Below are positions 35,309-43,473 of a DNA stretch of 64,000 nucleotides, piece by piece. The notes below the pieces were generated by a model. It did no database searches, was not told where the DNA came from, and was given only the letters and a program-made list of their open reading frames with translations. The DNA comes from Bacillota bacterium (GTDB lineage Bacteria > Bacillota > Clostridia > Tissierellales > MES13), in the NCBI GenBank assembly GCA_009711785.1, contig VENA01000009.1:1-64000 (forward strand), written 5' to 3'. Numbering within the stretch: the first letter of the stretch is position 1; every line of letters starts with the position of its first letter. Position numbers and translations under genes: made by a program.

Positions 35309-36502
35309 ATGACAAATGAAAAAAAGAAAAAAGTAGACAATAAAAGAACTTCTACTAATAGTACTAAAAAATCAAATGGTGGAGTGAAAAGTCATAAGGT
35401 TTTTTATGGTGATAGTAGCGAAGTAAATTCTGTTGGATATAATGATTATAATGATCATTTAAAAAATCCTAATAGTAGTCAAAATCTAAAGGGATTTGAT
35501 GATGATTATTTAGATTTTGTTGATTTTATATTAAAAATTACACATCGTATTTGGGAAGAAAAGGGTATAGGAGTTATATATGATACTTACCACAATAATG
35601 TAATAATGCATACAGGCTCACAAAATATTTCTGGAATACAATCTGTTATTTCAGGGACATTACAAACATTACACGCATTCCCTGATAGAAGATTAATAGG
35701 TCAAAATGTAATATGGTCAAATTATGATAAAGATGGTTACTTATCATCCCATAGAATATTATCAACTGCTACTAATTTAGGAGATAGTAGTTTTGGTAAG
35801 GCGACAGGAAAGAAAGTTAACTTTAGAACAACAGTTGAATGTGCTGTTCATAATAATAGAATCCATGAAGAGTGGTTAGTAAGAGATAATTTATGGATAG
35901 TTAAACAGTTAGGATTAGATCCCCATGAAGTTGCTAAGAAAAAAGCGAAAGCTACAAAGGATAATACACCAGCTTTACAAGAACATTTCGGTATAAATGA
36001 AAGTATGGATGGGCAGTTCTTCCCTGAAAAATATAAGGCTAAAGATTCAAGCGTTGGTGAGTTTATGTTAGAGATGTTAACTAATATAAATCAGTGTAAG
36101 TTAATTAATAAAGTAAAAGATTACTATTCAGATAATGCAGTTGTACACTTTATTTGTGATAAAGACTTAGTTGGATTTAAGCAAATACAAGGTATGTTAA
36201 TAAGTTTATATGCTTCATTTCCTAATGCAGAATATAGTATTCAAAGGGTTAATATAAATAAAAGAGTACAAGGCGATGGTCATGACGTTGCAGTAAGATG
36301 GAGATTAAGAGGACTTCATGAAGGAATAGGATATTTTGGTAAGCCATCTGGAAAACCAGTAGAAATACTAGGTATTAACCATTATCATGTTTCAGAAGGA
36401 AAAGTAGTTGAAGAATGGGTTACATTTGATGGACTTGATGTATTAAGACAAACTTATATGGAAGATGAGAGTAGTTGTGATGATAGTAAGGAAAATGAGT
36501 AA
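35309..36502 (+). CDS. double SnoaL-like (NTF2-fold) protein, 397 aa
   Basis: After a charged, low-complexity head (residues 1-60) come two NTF2-fold SnoaL-like domains. The first is at about 65-210 (NNVIMHTGSQNISGIQ; IHEEWLVRDN) and the second at about 245-390 (NAVVHFICDKDLVGFKQIQG; KVVEEWVTFDGLDVLRQ). SnoaL-like proteins include polyketide cyclases, dehydratases, isomerases and hydrolases with no cofactor. The EEW-V-x-D pattern at the end of each domain is typical of the ester-cyclase subgroup. ATG 35309 has a perfect AAAGGAGG site. It lies in the LacI-controlled locus between the AcnX-like gene and the MFS carrier. Confidence 0.78.
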   Translation: MTNEKKKKVDNKRTSTNSTKKSNGGVKSHKVFYGDSSEVNSVGYNDYNDHLKNPNSSQNLKGFDDDYLDFVDFILKITHRIWEEKGIGVIYDTYHNNVIMHTGSQNISGIQSVISGTLQTLHAFPDRRLIGQNVIWSNYDKDGYLSSHRILSTATNLGDSSFGKATGKKVNFRTTVECAVHNNRIHEEWLVRDNLWIVKQLGLDPHEVAKKKAKATKDNTPALQEHFGINESMDGQFFPEKYKAKDSSVGEFMLEMLTNINQCKLINKVKDYYSDNAVVHFICDKDLVGFKQIQGMLISLYASFPNAEYSIQRVNINKRVQGDGHDVAVRWRLRGLHEGIGYFGKPSGKPVEILGINHYHVSEGKVVEEWVTFDGLDVLRQTYMEDESSCDDSKENE

Positions 36503-36558
36503 TAAATAAGTTTAAAGCATACTCCAATAAAATAATTGGGATATGTTTTGCATATAAC

Positions 36559-36570
36559 GTAACCGGTTAC
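36559..36570. promoter_or_regulatory. LacI-type operator O3 upstream of MFS gene
   Basis: GTAACCGGTTAC, a perfect 12-bp palindrome within ACGTAACCGGTTACAAA, 42 bases before the MFS start. It matches operators O1 and O2 and shows that a second promoter of the locus is under the same repressor. Confidence 0.8.
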
Positions 36571-36611
36571 AAAGTTAAAAAAACTAATGAATAGTAAGGA
36601 GTGAATTAATT

Positions 36612-37904
36612 ATGGCAAATCCAGAGACTAAAAAACAAGTCGCAGGATCAGATGATGATGTAGTCATCATAGGTAAAGACAGAACTAACACCCAGAGAAT
36701 TATCGCATTTATGTCTGTATTAGTAATTTATTTTTTCTATTGTTACAATTTTATGACAGGGACATTTGTAAGACCAACCATGGTTAAATCTATAGCAAAT
36801 GGTGGTTTTGGATTTGAACTATCCCAAGCCTCAGCAATATTTGCAGTTATGTCATTTGCAACAATACCAGGAACTTTATTATTTGGAACACTATCTAGTA
36901 AATTTGGTAAGAAAAGAACTCTTATAGGTATAGCGTTAATGTTTTCATTTACAACATATTTACCGTTATTTTCACCAACAAACTTTACCCTTTGGAGAGT
37001 TGCAAGATTTACTACTGGTTTAGCCCTTGGTGGTGTGTTTGGTACAGCAGTTCCATTAGTAACAGAAATGTTTCCACAAAAGTATAGAGGAAAACTTGCT
37101 GCTATATTAACAAGTACTTTCTCAGTAGCAATGATCTTTGCAGGTAAGTTATATGGAATACTTGGCGATGCAAATTGGAGAATTTTAATATATACAGCAG
37201 TAATCCCTCCAATTATAGGAGCAATATTAACATTTATCTTTGTTCCAGATGATAAAAAACATACTGAGAAACTTAAAAAGATAGCAGATAAAAAAGGTGA
37301 AAAAATAAATTATTTAAGTATGTATAAAGGGAAATATCTTTTTATAGGAATTGGAGTAATACTTTTATCAGGAGCAAATTTTGTTGCTTATTCAGGATTT
37401 TCAAATAATGCTACAACTTATTTAACATCTGTTTTAGGTATGTCAGCTGCAACTGCTGGATCTATATATAGTTTACAAGGAATAGGACAATTAATAGGGT
37501 ATAATATTTGGGGATTTGTATCTGATAAATTTGGACGTAAAGTACCATTAATAGGAATGGCTTTATGTGGTGTGTTTGTATTTGTTTATATGCAATTAGG
37601 AGCAGATGATGCTAATATATTTAAAATTGTATCTTTATTTTTAGGATTTAGTATTGGTTTCTCTGGAGCTTGGGGAGCATATTACACAGAATTATTCCCA
37701 AAAAGATTTAGTGCTTTAGCGCCTGGAATATCATTTAATGGTGGTAGAATAATTTCATCATTTGCATTACCTATTTTAGCTGGTGTTGCATCTACAAGTA
37801 GAGGAATGACAGGTATATTTACCATAGTTATTGCAATATTTATTGGTGGAGCTATTCTTTGGGCATTCTTACCTGAAACTTTAAATCGCGAAAGAGAAGC
37901 TTAA
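36612..37904 (+). CDS. MFS transporter of the SnoaL/AcnX locus
   Basis: 430-residue major facilitator with twelve hydrophobic segments. The sugar/organic-acid-type signature is GTLSSKFGKKRTLIG between helices 2 and 3, followed by RVARFTTGLALGGVFG, and the symmetrical WGFVSDKFGRKVPLIG in the second half. It resembles aromatic-acid/metabolite:H+ symporters. A polar 35-residue N-tail precedes helix 1. AAGGAG lies before ATG. Together with the SnoaL proteins it probably imports the pathway's substrate, unlikely to be an ordinary sugar because no kinase is present. Confidence 0.87.
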   Translation: MANPETKKQVAGSDDDVVIIGKDRTNTQRIIAFMSVLVIYFFYCYNFMTGTFVRPTMVKSIANGGFGFELSQASAIFAVMSFATIPGTLLFGTLSSKFGKKRTLIGIALMFSFTTYLPLFSPTNFTLWRVARFTTGLALGGVFGTAVPLVTEMFPQKYRGKLAAILTSTFSVAMIFAGKLYGILGDANWRILIYTAVIPPIIGAILTFIFVPDDKKHTEKLKKIADKKGEKINYLSMYKGKYLFIGIGVILLSGANFVAYSGFSNNATTYLTSVLGMSAATAGSIYSLQGIGQLIGYNIWGFVSDKFGRKVPLIGMALCGVFVFVYMQLGADDANIFKIVSLFLGFSIGFSGAWGAYYTELFPKRFSALAPGISFNGGRIISSFALPILAGVASTSRGMTGIFTIVIAIFIGGAILWAFLPETLNREREA

Positions 37905-37931
37905 ATTTAAAAATGACTTTAGGAGGATTTT

Positions 37932-38945
37932 ATGAGTAAATATCAAGAGGCAAAGAAAATTGTAAGAAATTATTTTGATGCTTTAGAAAATTCAACACCT
38001 GAAAATGTAGTAAATGTATTAAAGGAATATACTAGTGAAGATTATTATTTCAGAGGAGTTTATCCTTTCCGTGAACAGAAAGGAGTTAAAGCTGTAGCTG
38101 ATAAGTTTTGGACTCCACTTAAAAGCTCCCTTAAACGTATGCAACGTAGGCAGGATATATTTATCGGAGGAACTAATGAAATTGATGGTAAACAATGGGT
38201 CATGAGCATGGGACATTTCATGGGACTATTTGACTCTGAATGGATGGGTGTAAGACCTACAGGAAAAATGATAAACTTAAGATATGCAGAATTTAACTGT
38301 GTAGAAGATGGTAAAATTACTGAAACAGGACTATTTATTGATATTATAGGATTTATGCTACAGGCAGGAATAAATCCACTTCCTCCTTCAACAGGATCAT
38401 ATTTTGTATATCCAGGACCAAGAAATCACGATGGACTTAAATTTGAAGATGCTGAAGAAAAAGAAGGTATAAAAACTTTAAAACTTGTTAATAAAATGGT
38501 AGATGATTTATCAGAACTTAATGATAGTGGTGCAATGGGATGTCCTCCAGAGGTATTAGAAAAATCATGGTCAAAGGATATGATTTGGTATGGACCAGGA
38601 GGTATAGGAGCAAGTTATACTATTCCAAGATATCAAAAACAACACCAATTACCCTTTAGAAATAATTTAAAGGATAAGAAATTTAACGGTCATGTTTGCC
38701 GTTTTGCAGAGGGTAATTTTGCTTGTTTCTTCGGGTGGCCAAATTTATCTAATACACCAATAGGAGGTTTCCTAGGTTTACCAGGTGGAGAGATAAAAGC
38801 TGATATGCAGGTAGTTGATGTATATTGCCGTCAAGGAGATAAGCTTTCAGAAAACTGGGTGCTTATTGATATACCTTATTGGTTAAAGCAACAGGGATTA
38901 GATATTTTTAAGCGTACAAAAGAAATATTAAACCCTGAGTTGTAG
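37932..38945 (+). CDS. double SnoaL-like (NTF2-fold) protein, 337 aa
   Basis: A second two-domain SnoaL-like protein, not a close copy of the first. Domain one is at about 5-150 (NYFDALENSTPENVVNVL; GLFIDIIGFMLQAG) and domain two at about 170-330 (WSKDMIWYGPGGIGASYTIP; ADMQVVDVYCRQGDKLSENW). The Trp/Pro-rich connecting part (YPGPRNHDG) is characteristic of this group. It starts 27 bases after the MFS gene with an AGGAGG site and is followed by a strong terminator, so it closes the operon. The reaction is unknown. Confidence 0.8.
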   Translation: MSKYQEAKKIVRNYFDALENSTPENVVNVLKEYTSEDYYFRGVYPFREQKGVKAVADKFWTPLKSSLKRMQRRQDIFIGGTNEIDGKQWVMSMGHFMGLFDSEWMGVRPTGKMINLRYAEFNCVEDGKITETGLFIDIIGFMLQAGINPLPPSTGSYFVYPGPRNHDGLKFEDAEEKEGIKTLKLVNKMVDDLSELNDSGAMGCPPEVLEKSWSKDMIWYGPGGIGASYTIPRYQKQHQLPFRNNLKDKKFNGHVCRFAEGNFACFFGWPNLSNTPIGGFLGLPGGEIKADMQVVDVYCRQGDKLSENWVLIDIPYWLKQQGLDIFKRTKEILNPEL

Positions 38946-38953
38946 ACTATATT

Positions 38954-39003
38954 AAAAAAAGCGGTTAATAACTCTAATTTAATAGTTATTAACCGCTTTT
39001 TTA
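38954..39003 (+). terminator. strong terminator ending the SnoaL/AcnX locus
   Basis: AAAAGCGGTTAATAACT / AGTTATTAACCGCTTTT, a 17-bp stem with flanking A- and T-runs. Confidence 0.92.
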
Positions 39004-39219
39004 AAATAATTTTCTTAAATTTAATTTATTTATGTTAAAATAATAACTAACACATTGATTTAATGGACTAATTTATTAATATATTAAAATAAAAATTAAT
39101 CATAAAAAAGAAATATAAATTCACTATTTGTTTTAGTGTAAAGCTTATTATATTAAGTATAAAAGGTTTACTAAGAATTTATACAAAGGATTATCTTATT
39201 TAAAAGGGGGAAATATTTA

Positions 39220-40818
39220 ATGGTTTCAACTATTGATGGTATCGTATTTGTAGCTTATCTTCTAGGTATGATTGGTATAGGATATTTTTCTGGAAAGGGT
39301 AATAAAACTCAAGAAGATTATCTTTTAGCAGGAAGATCAATGCCATGGCTACCTATTGCATTGTCTGTATCAGCAACTATGATTAGTGCAAATAGTTTTA
39401 TTGGATCTCCAGGATGGGCTTATAATTCTGGCTTAGCACCTTTTATGGTAAATATTACAGTACCACTTGCAGTTTTCTTAGCTGTTTATGTTACTACACC
39501 AGTGATTTATCATTTAAAAATAACTTCTATATATGAATATATGGAATATCGCTTAGGCGGTATAAGTAGAAATCTAACAGTTGCACAATTTTTTATTAAT
39601 TCTCTTATTCAAGTAAGTTCAATGGTATTTGTACCAGCACTTATACTTAAACATATTACAGGTTGGTCTTTAAATATTATAGTTCCAATAATTGTTCTTA
39701 TAGCTATTATATATACATTATTAGGAGGTATTAAAGCAGTTATTTGGACAGATACTATACAAACAATAGTTGTATGGTTAGGAGTATTCTTAGCAGTAGT
39801 TATTCCGTTAAAAACTATGAATATGGGATTTTTTGATACACTTCAGGCTGCTAGTTTAGATGGAAAATTACAAGCTTTAGATTTTACTTTTAGTTTAACT
39901 GATAATCATACCTTTTGGGCATCTTTAATAGGAGGTACGATAATGTGGGTAAGATACTTTGCATTTGACCAAGCTCAAGTCCAAAGGATTTTGACATCAA
40001 AGTCGATGAAGGGTATTAAAAGTTCCTTTGCATCTAGTGCTGTTGTAATGAATTTTACTTACTTTATAACTTTACTTGTAGGTGTAGTGCTTTGGGTATA
40101 TTTTGATGGAAAAGAGTTTGCATCTTCAAATCAAGTAATGATTTCATTTATTTTACAAGAATTACCTGTAGGTATAATAGGTTTAGTTATAGCAGGAGCC
40201 TTCGCAGCAGCTATGTCAAGTGTTGATTCGTTGTTAAATTCCATGACTACAGTGTTTATTAAAGATATATACGAAAAGTATATATATAAAGGAGATGAGG
40301 AAGTTTCTCTTAGGATGACAATGACAATATCTGCGATATTTGGTGTAATAATAATATTTGTAGTTATTTTAGCCTTCGGGGGTACAGTTAGATCTATAAT
40401 AGATGTAGTAGGAAATTATATATCTTATTTTGCAGGTCCTGCCTGTGGAGCATTTTTATTAGCTATGTTTACTTATAGGGCTAATGATAAAGGAGTAGCT
40501 GGTGGCTTTGTTTTCGGATTTTTTGCAGGTTTTTTAATAGCAAAGTCTTTACAGACAGGCTGGTTATGGAATCCTGCAATAGGATGTGGAATTACTTTTG
40601 TTATAGGATATTTACTTAGTTTATTATTTAAAGATAGTTCTAAACCTATTGAAGATATTAAAAAATATACAGCTCTAGGTATGAGGGCTGAAATGATAGC
40701 TGAAGGTATTGAAGATGAAGATGGAGTTTCTTTGCTACCATTTTCAATGGATAAGTATGCTAAGTTTTTATTAATATTTTTCTTAGCACAATATCTACTT
40801 TTGATTTTGATTATGTAA
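39220..40818 (+). CDS. sodium:solute symporter (SSS family)
   Basis: 532-residue LeuT-fold sodium symporter with about 13 membrane helices. The family signatures are DYLLAGRSMPWLPIALSVSATMISANSFIG near residues 31-60 and, in the middle, AGAFAAAMSSVDSLLNSMTTVF (around 326-347), which holds the sodium-site serines. The C-terminal tail is cytosolic and charged before a final helix. The gene is monocistronic between terminators, with its AAAAGGGGG site. The substrate may be a carboxylate, sugar or amino acid; neighbouring catabolic genes do not decide. Confidence 0.9.
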   Translation: MVSTIDGIVFVAYLLGMIGIGYFSGKGNKTQEDYLLAGRSMPWLPIALSVSATMISANSFIGSPGWAYNSGLAPFMVNITVPLAVFLAVYVTTPVIYHLKITSIYEYMEYRLGGISRNLTVAQFFINSLIQVSSMVFVPALILKHITGWSLNIIVPIIVLIAIIYTLLGGIKAVIWTDTIQTIVVWLGVFLAVVIPLKTMNMGFFDTLQAASLDGKLQALDFTFSLTDNHTFWASLIGGTIMWVRYFAFDQAQVQRILTSKSMKGIKSSFASSAVVMNFTYFITLLVGVVLWVYFDGKEFASSNQVMISFILQELPVGIIGLVIAGAFAAAMSSVDSLLNSMTTVFIKDIYEKYIYKGDEEVSLRMTMTISAIFGVIIIFVVILAFGGTVRSIIDVVGNYISYFAGPACGAFLLAMFTYRANDKGVAGGFVFGFFAGFLIAKSLQTGWLWNPAIGCGITFVIGYLLSLLFKDSSKPIEDIKKYTALGMRAEMIAEGIEDEDGVSLLPFSMDKYAKFLLIFFLAQYLLLILIM

Positions 40819-40935
40819 TTTAAAAGGTAGGCTAGATACGATAATTGATAGTGAAAAAAAATATTTTAAAACCCATATAGAAATGCTTTTGTTATTTAAT
40901 GACACTTAATTATAGATGAGTCATAAAAAACTTTT

Positions 40936-40972
40936 AAACCCTTTAGAGATATTTATCTCTAAGGGGTTTTTT
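40936..40972 (+). terminator. terminator between symporter and rbs operon
   Basis: AACCCTTTAGAGAT / ATCTCTAAGGGGTT stem, ATTT loop, T6 tail. Confidence 0.88.
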
Positions 40973-41004
40973 ATGTATGGAAATAATTAGCATGTTAAAA
41001 ATAG

Positions 41005-41033
41005 TTGCATGACTATAAAAAATATGGTACAGT
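41005..41033 (+). promoter_or_regulatory. promoter of the ribose operon
   Basis: TTGCAT (41005-41010) and TACAGT (41028-41033), 17-base spacer. The operator array starts five bases after the -10 element, so bound RbsR would block transcription. Confidence 0.65.
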
Positions 41034-41037
41034 TTAG

Positions 41038-41078
41038 GTAAACGTTTTACTAAAACGGTTCAGTAAAACGATTTAGTA
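41038..41078. promoter_or_regulatory. triple RbsR-type operator array, 13-bp period
   Basis: Three related sites, GTAAACGTTTTAC, TAAAACGGTTCAGTA and TAAAACGATTTAGTA, have central CG steps at 41043, 41056 and 41069, exactly 13 bp apart. LacI-family operators have this central CG. The array lies between promoter and rbsR. Confidence 0.75.
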
Positions 41079-41116
41079 AAATAATAAATATTATTATAAA
41101 AGGGTTTGAGTAGATT

Positions 41117-42118
41117 ATGAAGATTACTATTAAAGATATTGCAAGTCTTTCAGGGGTATCAACCACAACTGTTTCAAAAATATTAAATAATAAGGATAAA
41201 GATATAAGTAAAGAAACAAGAGATAAAGTATTAAAGGTTATTAAAGAAAAAAATTATGTACCAAGTACAGTAGCAAGAAGTATGGTAACTAGAAAAACAA
41301 AAACCATAGGACTTGTTATTCCAGATATAACCAATCCTTTTTTTCCAGAGTTAGCAAGGGGAGTAGAGGATAAAGCAAATGAATTAGGGTATAATATAAT
41401 GTTTTGTAATACCGATGATGATTTAGATAAGGAAGAAAAATATATAAATATGTTAGTTGAAAAAATGGCAGATGGAATAATATTTACCCAATCGGATAAA
41501 AGAACTGAAGGTTTTAAAAATATAAGTCTAAAATCAATCCCAATAATACTAATAGATAGAGATATGGACTATGAAGGTATTAAGGGAAAGGTACTTGTAA
41601 ATAATTTTGATGGTGCATATAAGGGAGTATCATATTTACTTAAAAAGAATTATAAAAAGATCGCTTTTATTTCAGGACCTTTAACATTAAATACTGGTTT
41701 AGAAAGATTTAAAGGTTATAAAAAAGCATTGAAGGATTTTAATGTTGAATATGATGATAATTTTGTCATTATAGGAGAATATAAAAGAGAATGGGGTTTT
41801 GAAGCAATAGATAAATTAATGGATAAAAATTTAGATTTTGAAGCAGTATTTTGTGGAAATGATTTAATAGCAATTAGTGTAATTAAAAAATTAAAAGAAT
41901 TAGGCAAATCAATACCGGAAGATGTAGCTGTTTTAGGTTTTGATGATATATATATGGCAGATTTAATAGAGCCAGAATTAACCACTATAAGACAACCAAA
42001 TTATAAAATGGGATATAAAGCAGCGGAACTTTTAATAAACGTTTTAGAAAACCCTAATAAAAAGATGAATGAAAAAATTATATTAGACACAGAATTAATT
42101 ATAAGGAAATCTACTTAA
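41117..42118 (+). CDS. rbsR: ribose operon repressor (LacI family)
   Basis: 333 residues: helix-turn-helix at 4-24 (IKDIASLSGVSTTTVSKILN), hinge to residue 60, and a ribose-binding-type effector domain with GLVIPDITNPFFPELARGVE near 65-85. Being first in the rbs operon and preceded by three matching operators, it should repress this operon until ribose is bound. The second LacI protein at 33044 has a different operator (central CCGG or TCGG), so the two regulons should not cross-talk. Confidence 0.9.
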   Translation: MKITIKDIASLSGVSTTTVSKILNNKDKDISKETRDKVLKVIKEKNYVPSTVARSMVTRKTKTIGLVIPDITNPFFPELARGVEDKANELGYNIMFCNTDDDLDKEEKYINMLVEKMADGIIFTQSDKRTEGFKNISLKSIPIILIDRDMDYEGIKGKVLVNNFDGAYKGVSYLLKKNYKKIAFISGPLTLNTGLERFKGYKKALKDFNVEYDDNFVIIGEYKREWGFEAIDKLMDKNLDFEAVFCGNDLIAISVIKKLKELGKSIPEDVAVLGFDDIYMADLIEPELTTIRQPNYKMGYKAAELLINVLENPNKKMNEKIILDTELIIRKST

Positions 42119-42131
42119 AAGAGGTGAAAAT

Positions 42132-43043
42132 ATGATCACTGTTATAGGAAGTTTAAATATGGATTTAGTAACTACTACTGAAAAGACACCTAGAGTTGGG
42201 GAAACATTAATTGGAAAGGATTTTAAATCTATTCCAGGAGGTAAAGGTGCAAATCAAGCAGATGCAATAGCAAAGCTAGATGGCGATGTAGTAATGATTG
42301 GGAAAGTAGGAAATGATGAGTTTGGAGATAGACTTAAAAATTCACTAAAAAGAGATGGAGTAGATGTAACATATATAAAAGAGGTTAAAGATATATCAAC
42401 AGGAATTGCATCAATAATAGTAAATGGCGATGGAGATAATTCTATAGTTGTAGTACCGGGAGCTAATTTTAAATTAAATAAAACTGACATTGATAAATCA
42501 ATAGAAGCTTTAGAAAAGTCAGATATTATAGTATCCCAATTAGAAATTCCAATAGATACAGTAAAATATTCCTTTAAAAAGGCTAAAGAATTAGCTAAAT
42601 TTACTATATTAAATCCTGCACCGGCTAATAAGCTTGATGATGAATTAATAGCTAATATTGATTTATTAACACCTAATGAAACAGAGTTAGAAACATTGAG
42701 TGGAGTATCTATTAAAAATGAAGATGATATTTTAAAGGCAGCAAATGTTTTAATAGAGAAAGGTGTTAAAGAGTTAATAGTAACAACAGGTGAAAAGGGA
42801 TGTTTATATATAAATGAATATAAACATAAATCATATAAAGCACATAAAGTAGATGTTAAAGATACAACTGCTGCAGGAGATAGTTTTACAGCAGCCTTAG
42901 CAGTAGCTTTATCAGAGGGTAAGAATATGGATAATGCAATTACTTTAGCACTAAAGGTAGCTGGTTTGACTGTAACTAAAAAAGGAGCTCAAAGCTCATT
43001 GCCAACTAAAGATGATGTAAAAAGTTTTAAAGGAGGCAAATAA
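42132..43043 (+). CDS. rbsK: ribokinase
   Basis: 303-residue PfkB-family sugar kinase converting D-ribose to ribose 5-phosphate with ATP. Motif 1 PGGKGANQADAIAKL is at residues 37-51, and motif 2 KDTTAAGDSFTAAL near 245-258 holds the catalytic Asp and anion hole. It starts 13 bases after rbsR and its stop overlaps the start of rbsD by one base. Length is typical. Confidence 0.95.
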   Translation: MITVIGSLNMDLVTTTEKTPRVGETLIGKDFKSIPGGKGANQADAIAKLDGDVVMIGKVGNDEFGDRLKNSLKRDGVDVTYIKEVKDISTGIASIIVNGDGDNSIVVVPGANFKLNKTDIDKSIEALEKSDIIVSQLEIPIDTVKYSFKKAKELAKFTILNPAPANKLDDELIANIDLLTPNETELETLSGVSIKNEDDILKAANVLIEKGVKELIVTTGEKGCLYINEYKHKSYKAHKVDVKDTTAAGDSFTAALAVALSEGKNMDNAITLALKVAGLTVTKKGAQSSLPTKDDVKSFKGGK

Positions 43044-43462
43044 TGAAGAAATCTAAATTGATAAATTCAGATATATCCTTAGAAATATCTAAACTAGGCC
43101 ATACTGATGGAATTGTAATATCAGATGCAGGACTCCCTATACCGGAAAATGTAAAAAGAATAGACCTTGCTGTTAAAAAGGGAGTCCCCTCATTTTTAGA
43201 TGTATTAGACTCAGTATTAGACGAACAAAGAATAGAAGAAATTATAATTGCTAAGGAAATGAAAGAAAAAAGTCCTACTATGTATAAGAGTCTAATAGAT
43301 AAAATAAAGGATATAGAAACTAAAGAAGATATAAGTATTGAAATTAAAGAAATTGACCATGAAGAATTTAAACAAAGAACTAACGATGTTAAAGCCATTA
43401 TAAGAACAGGAGAATATACACCCTTTGCAAATGTTATTTTAAAATCAGGTGTTGTATTTTAG
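43043..43462 (+). CDS. rbsD: D-ribose pyranase
   Basis: 139-residue decameric enzyme interconverting beta-pyranose and beta-furanose ribose so that ribokinase can use it. The conserved DISLEISKLGHTDGIVISD at residues 8-26 contains the catalytic His20, and the C-terminal RTGEYTPFANVIL contains the conserved Tyr. Overlap with rbsK and GGAGGCA site show tight coupling. Confidence 0.95.
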   Translation: MKKSKLINSDISLEISKLGHTDGIVISDAGLPIPENVKRIDLAVKKGVPSFLDVLDSVLDEQRIEEIIIAKEMKEKSPTMYKSLIDKIKDIETKEDISIEIKEIDHEEFKQRTNDVKAIIRTGEYTPFANVILKSGVVF

Positions 43463-43473
43463 GAGTGAGATGA

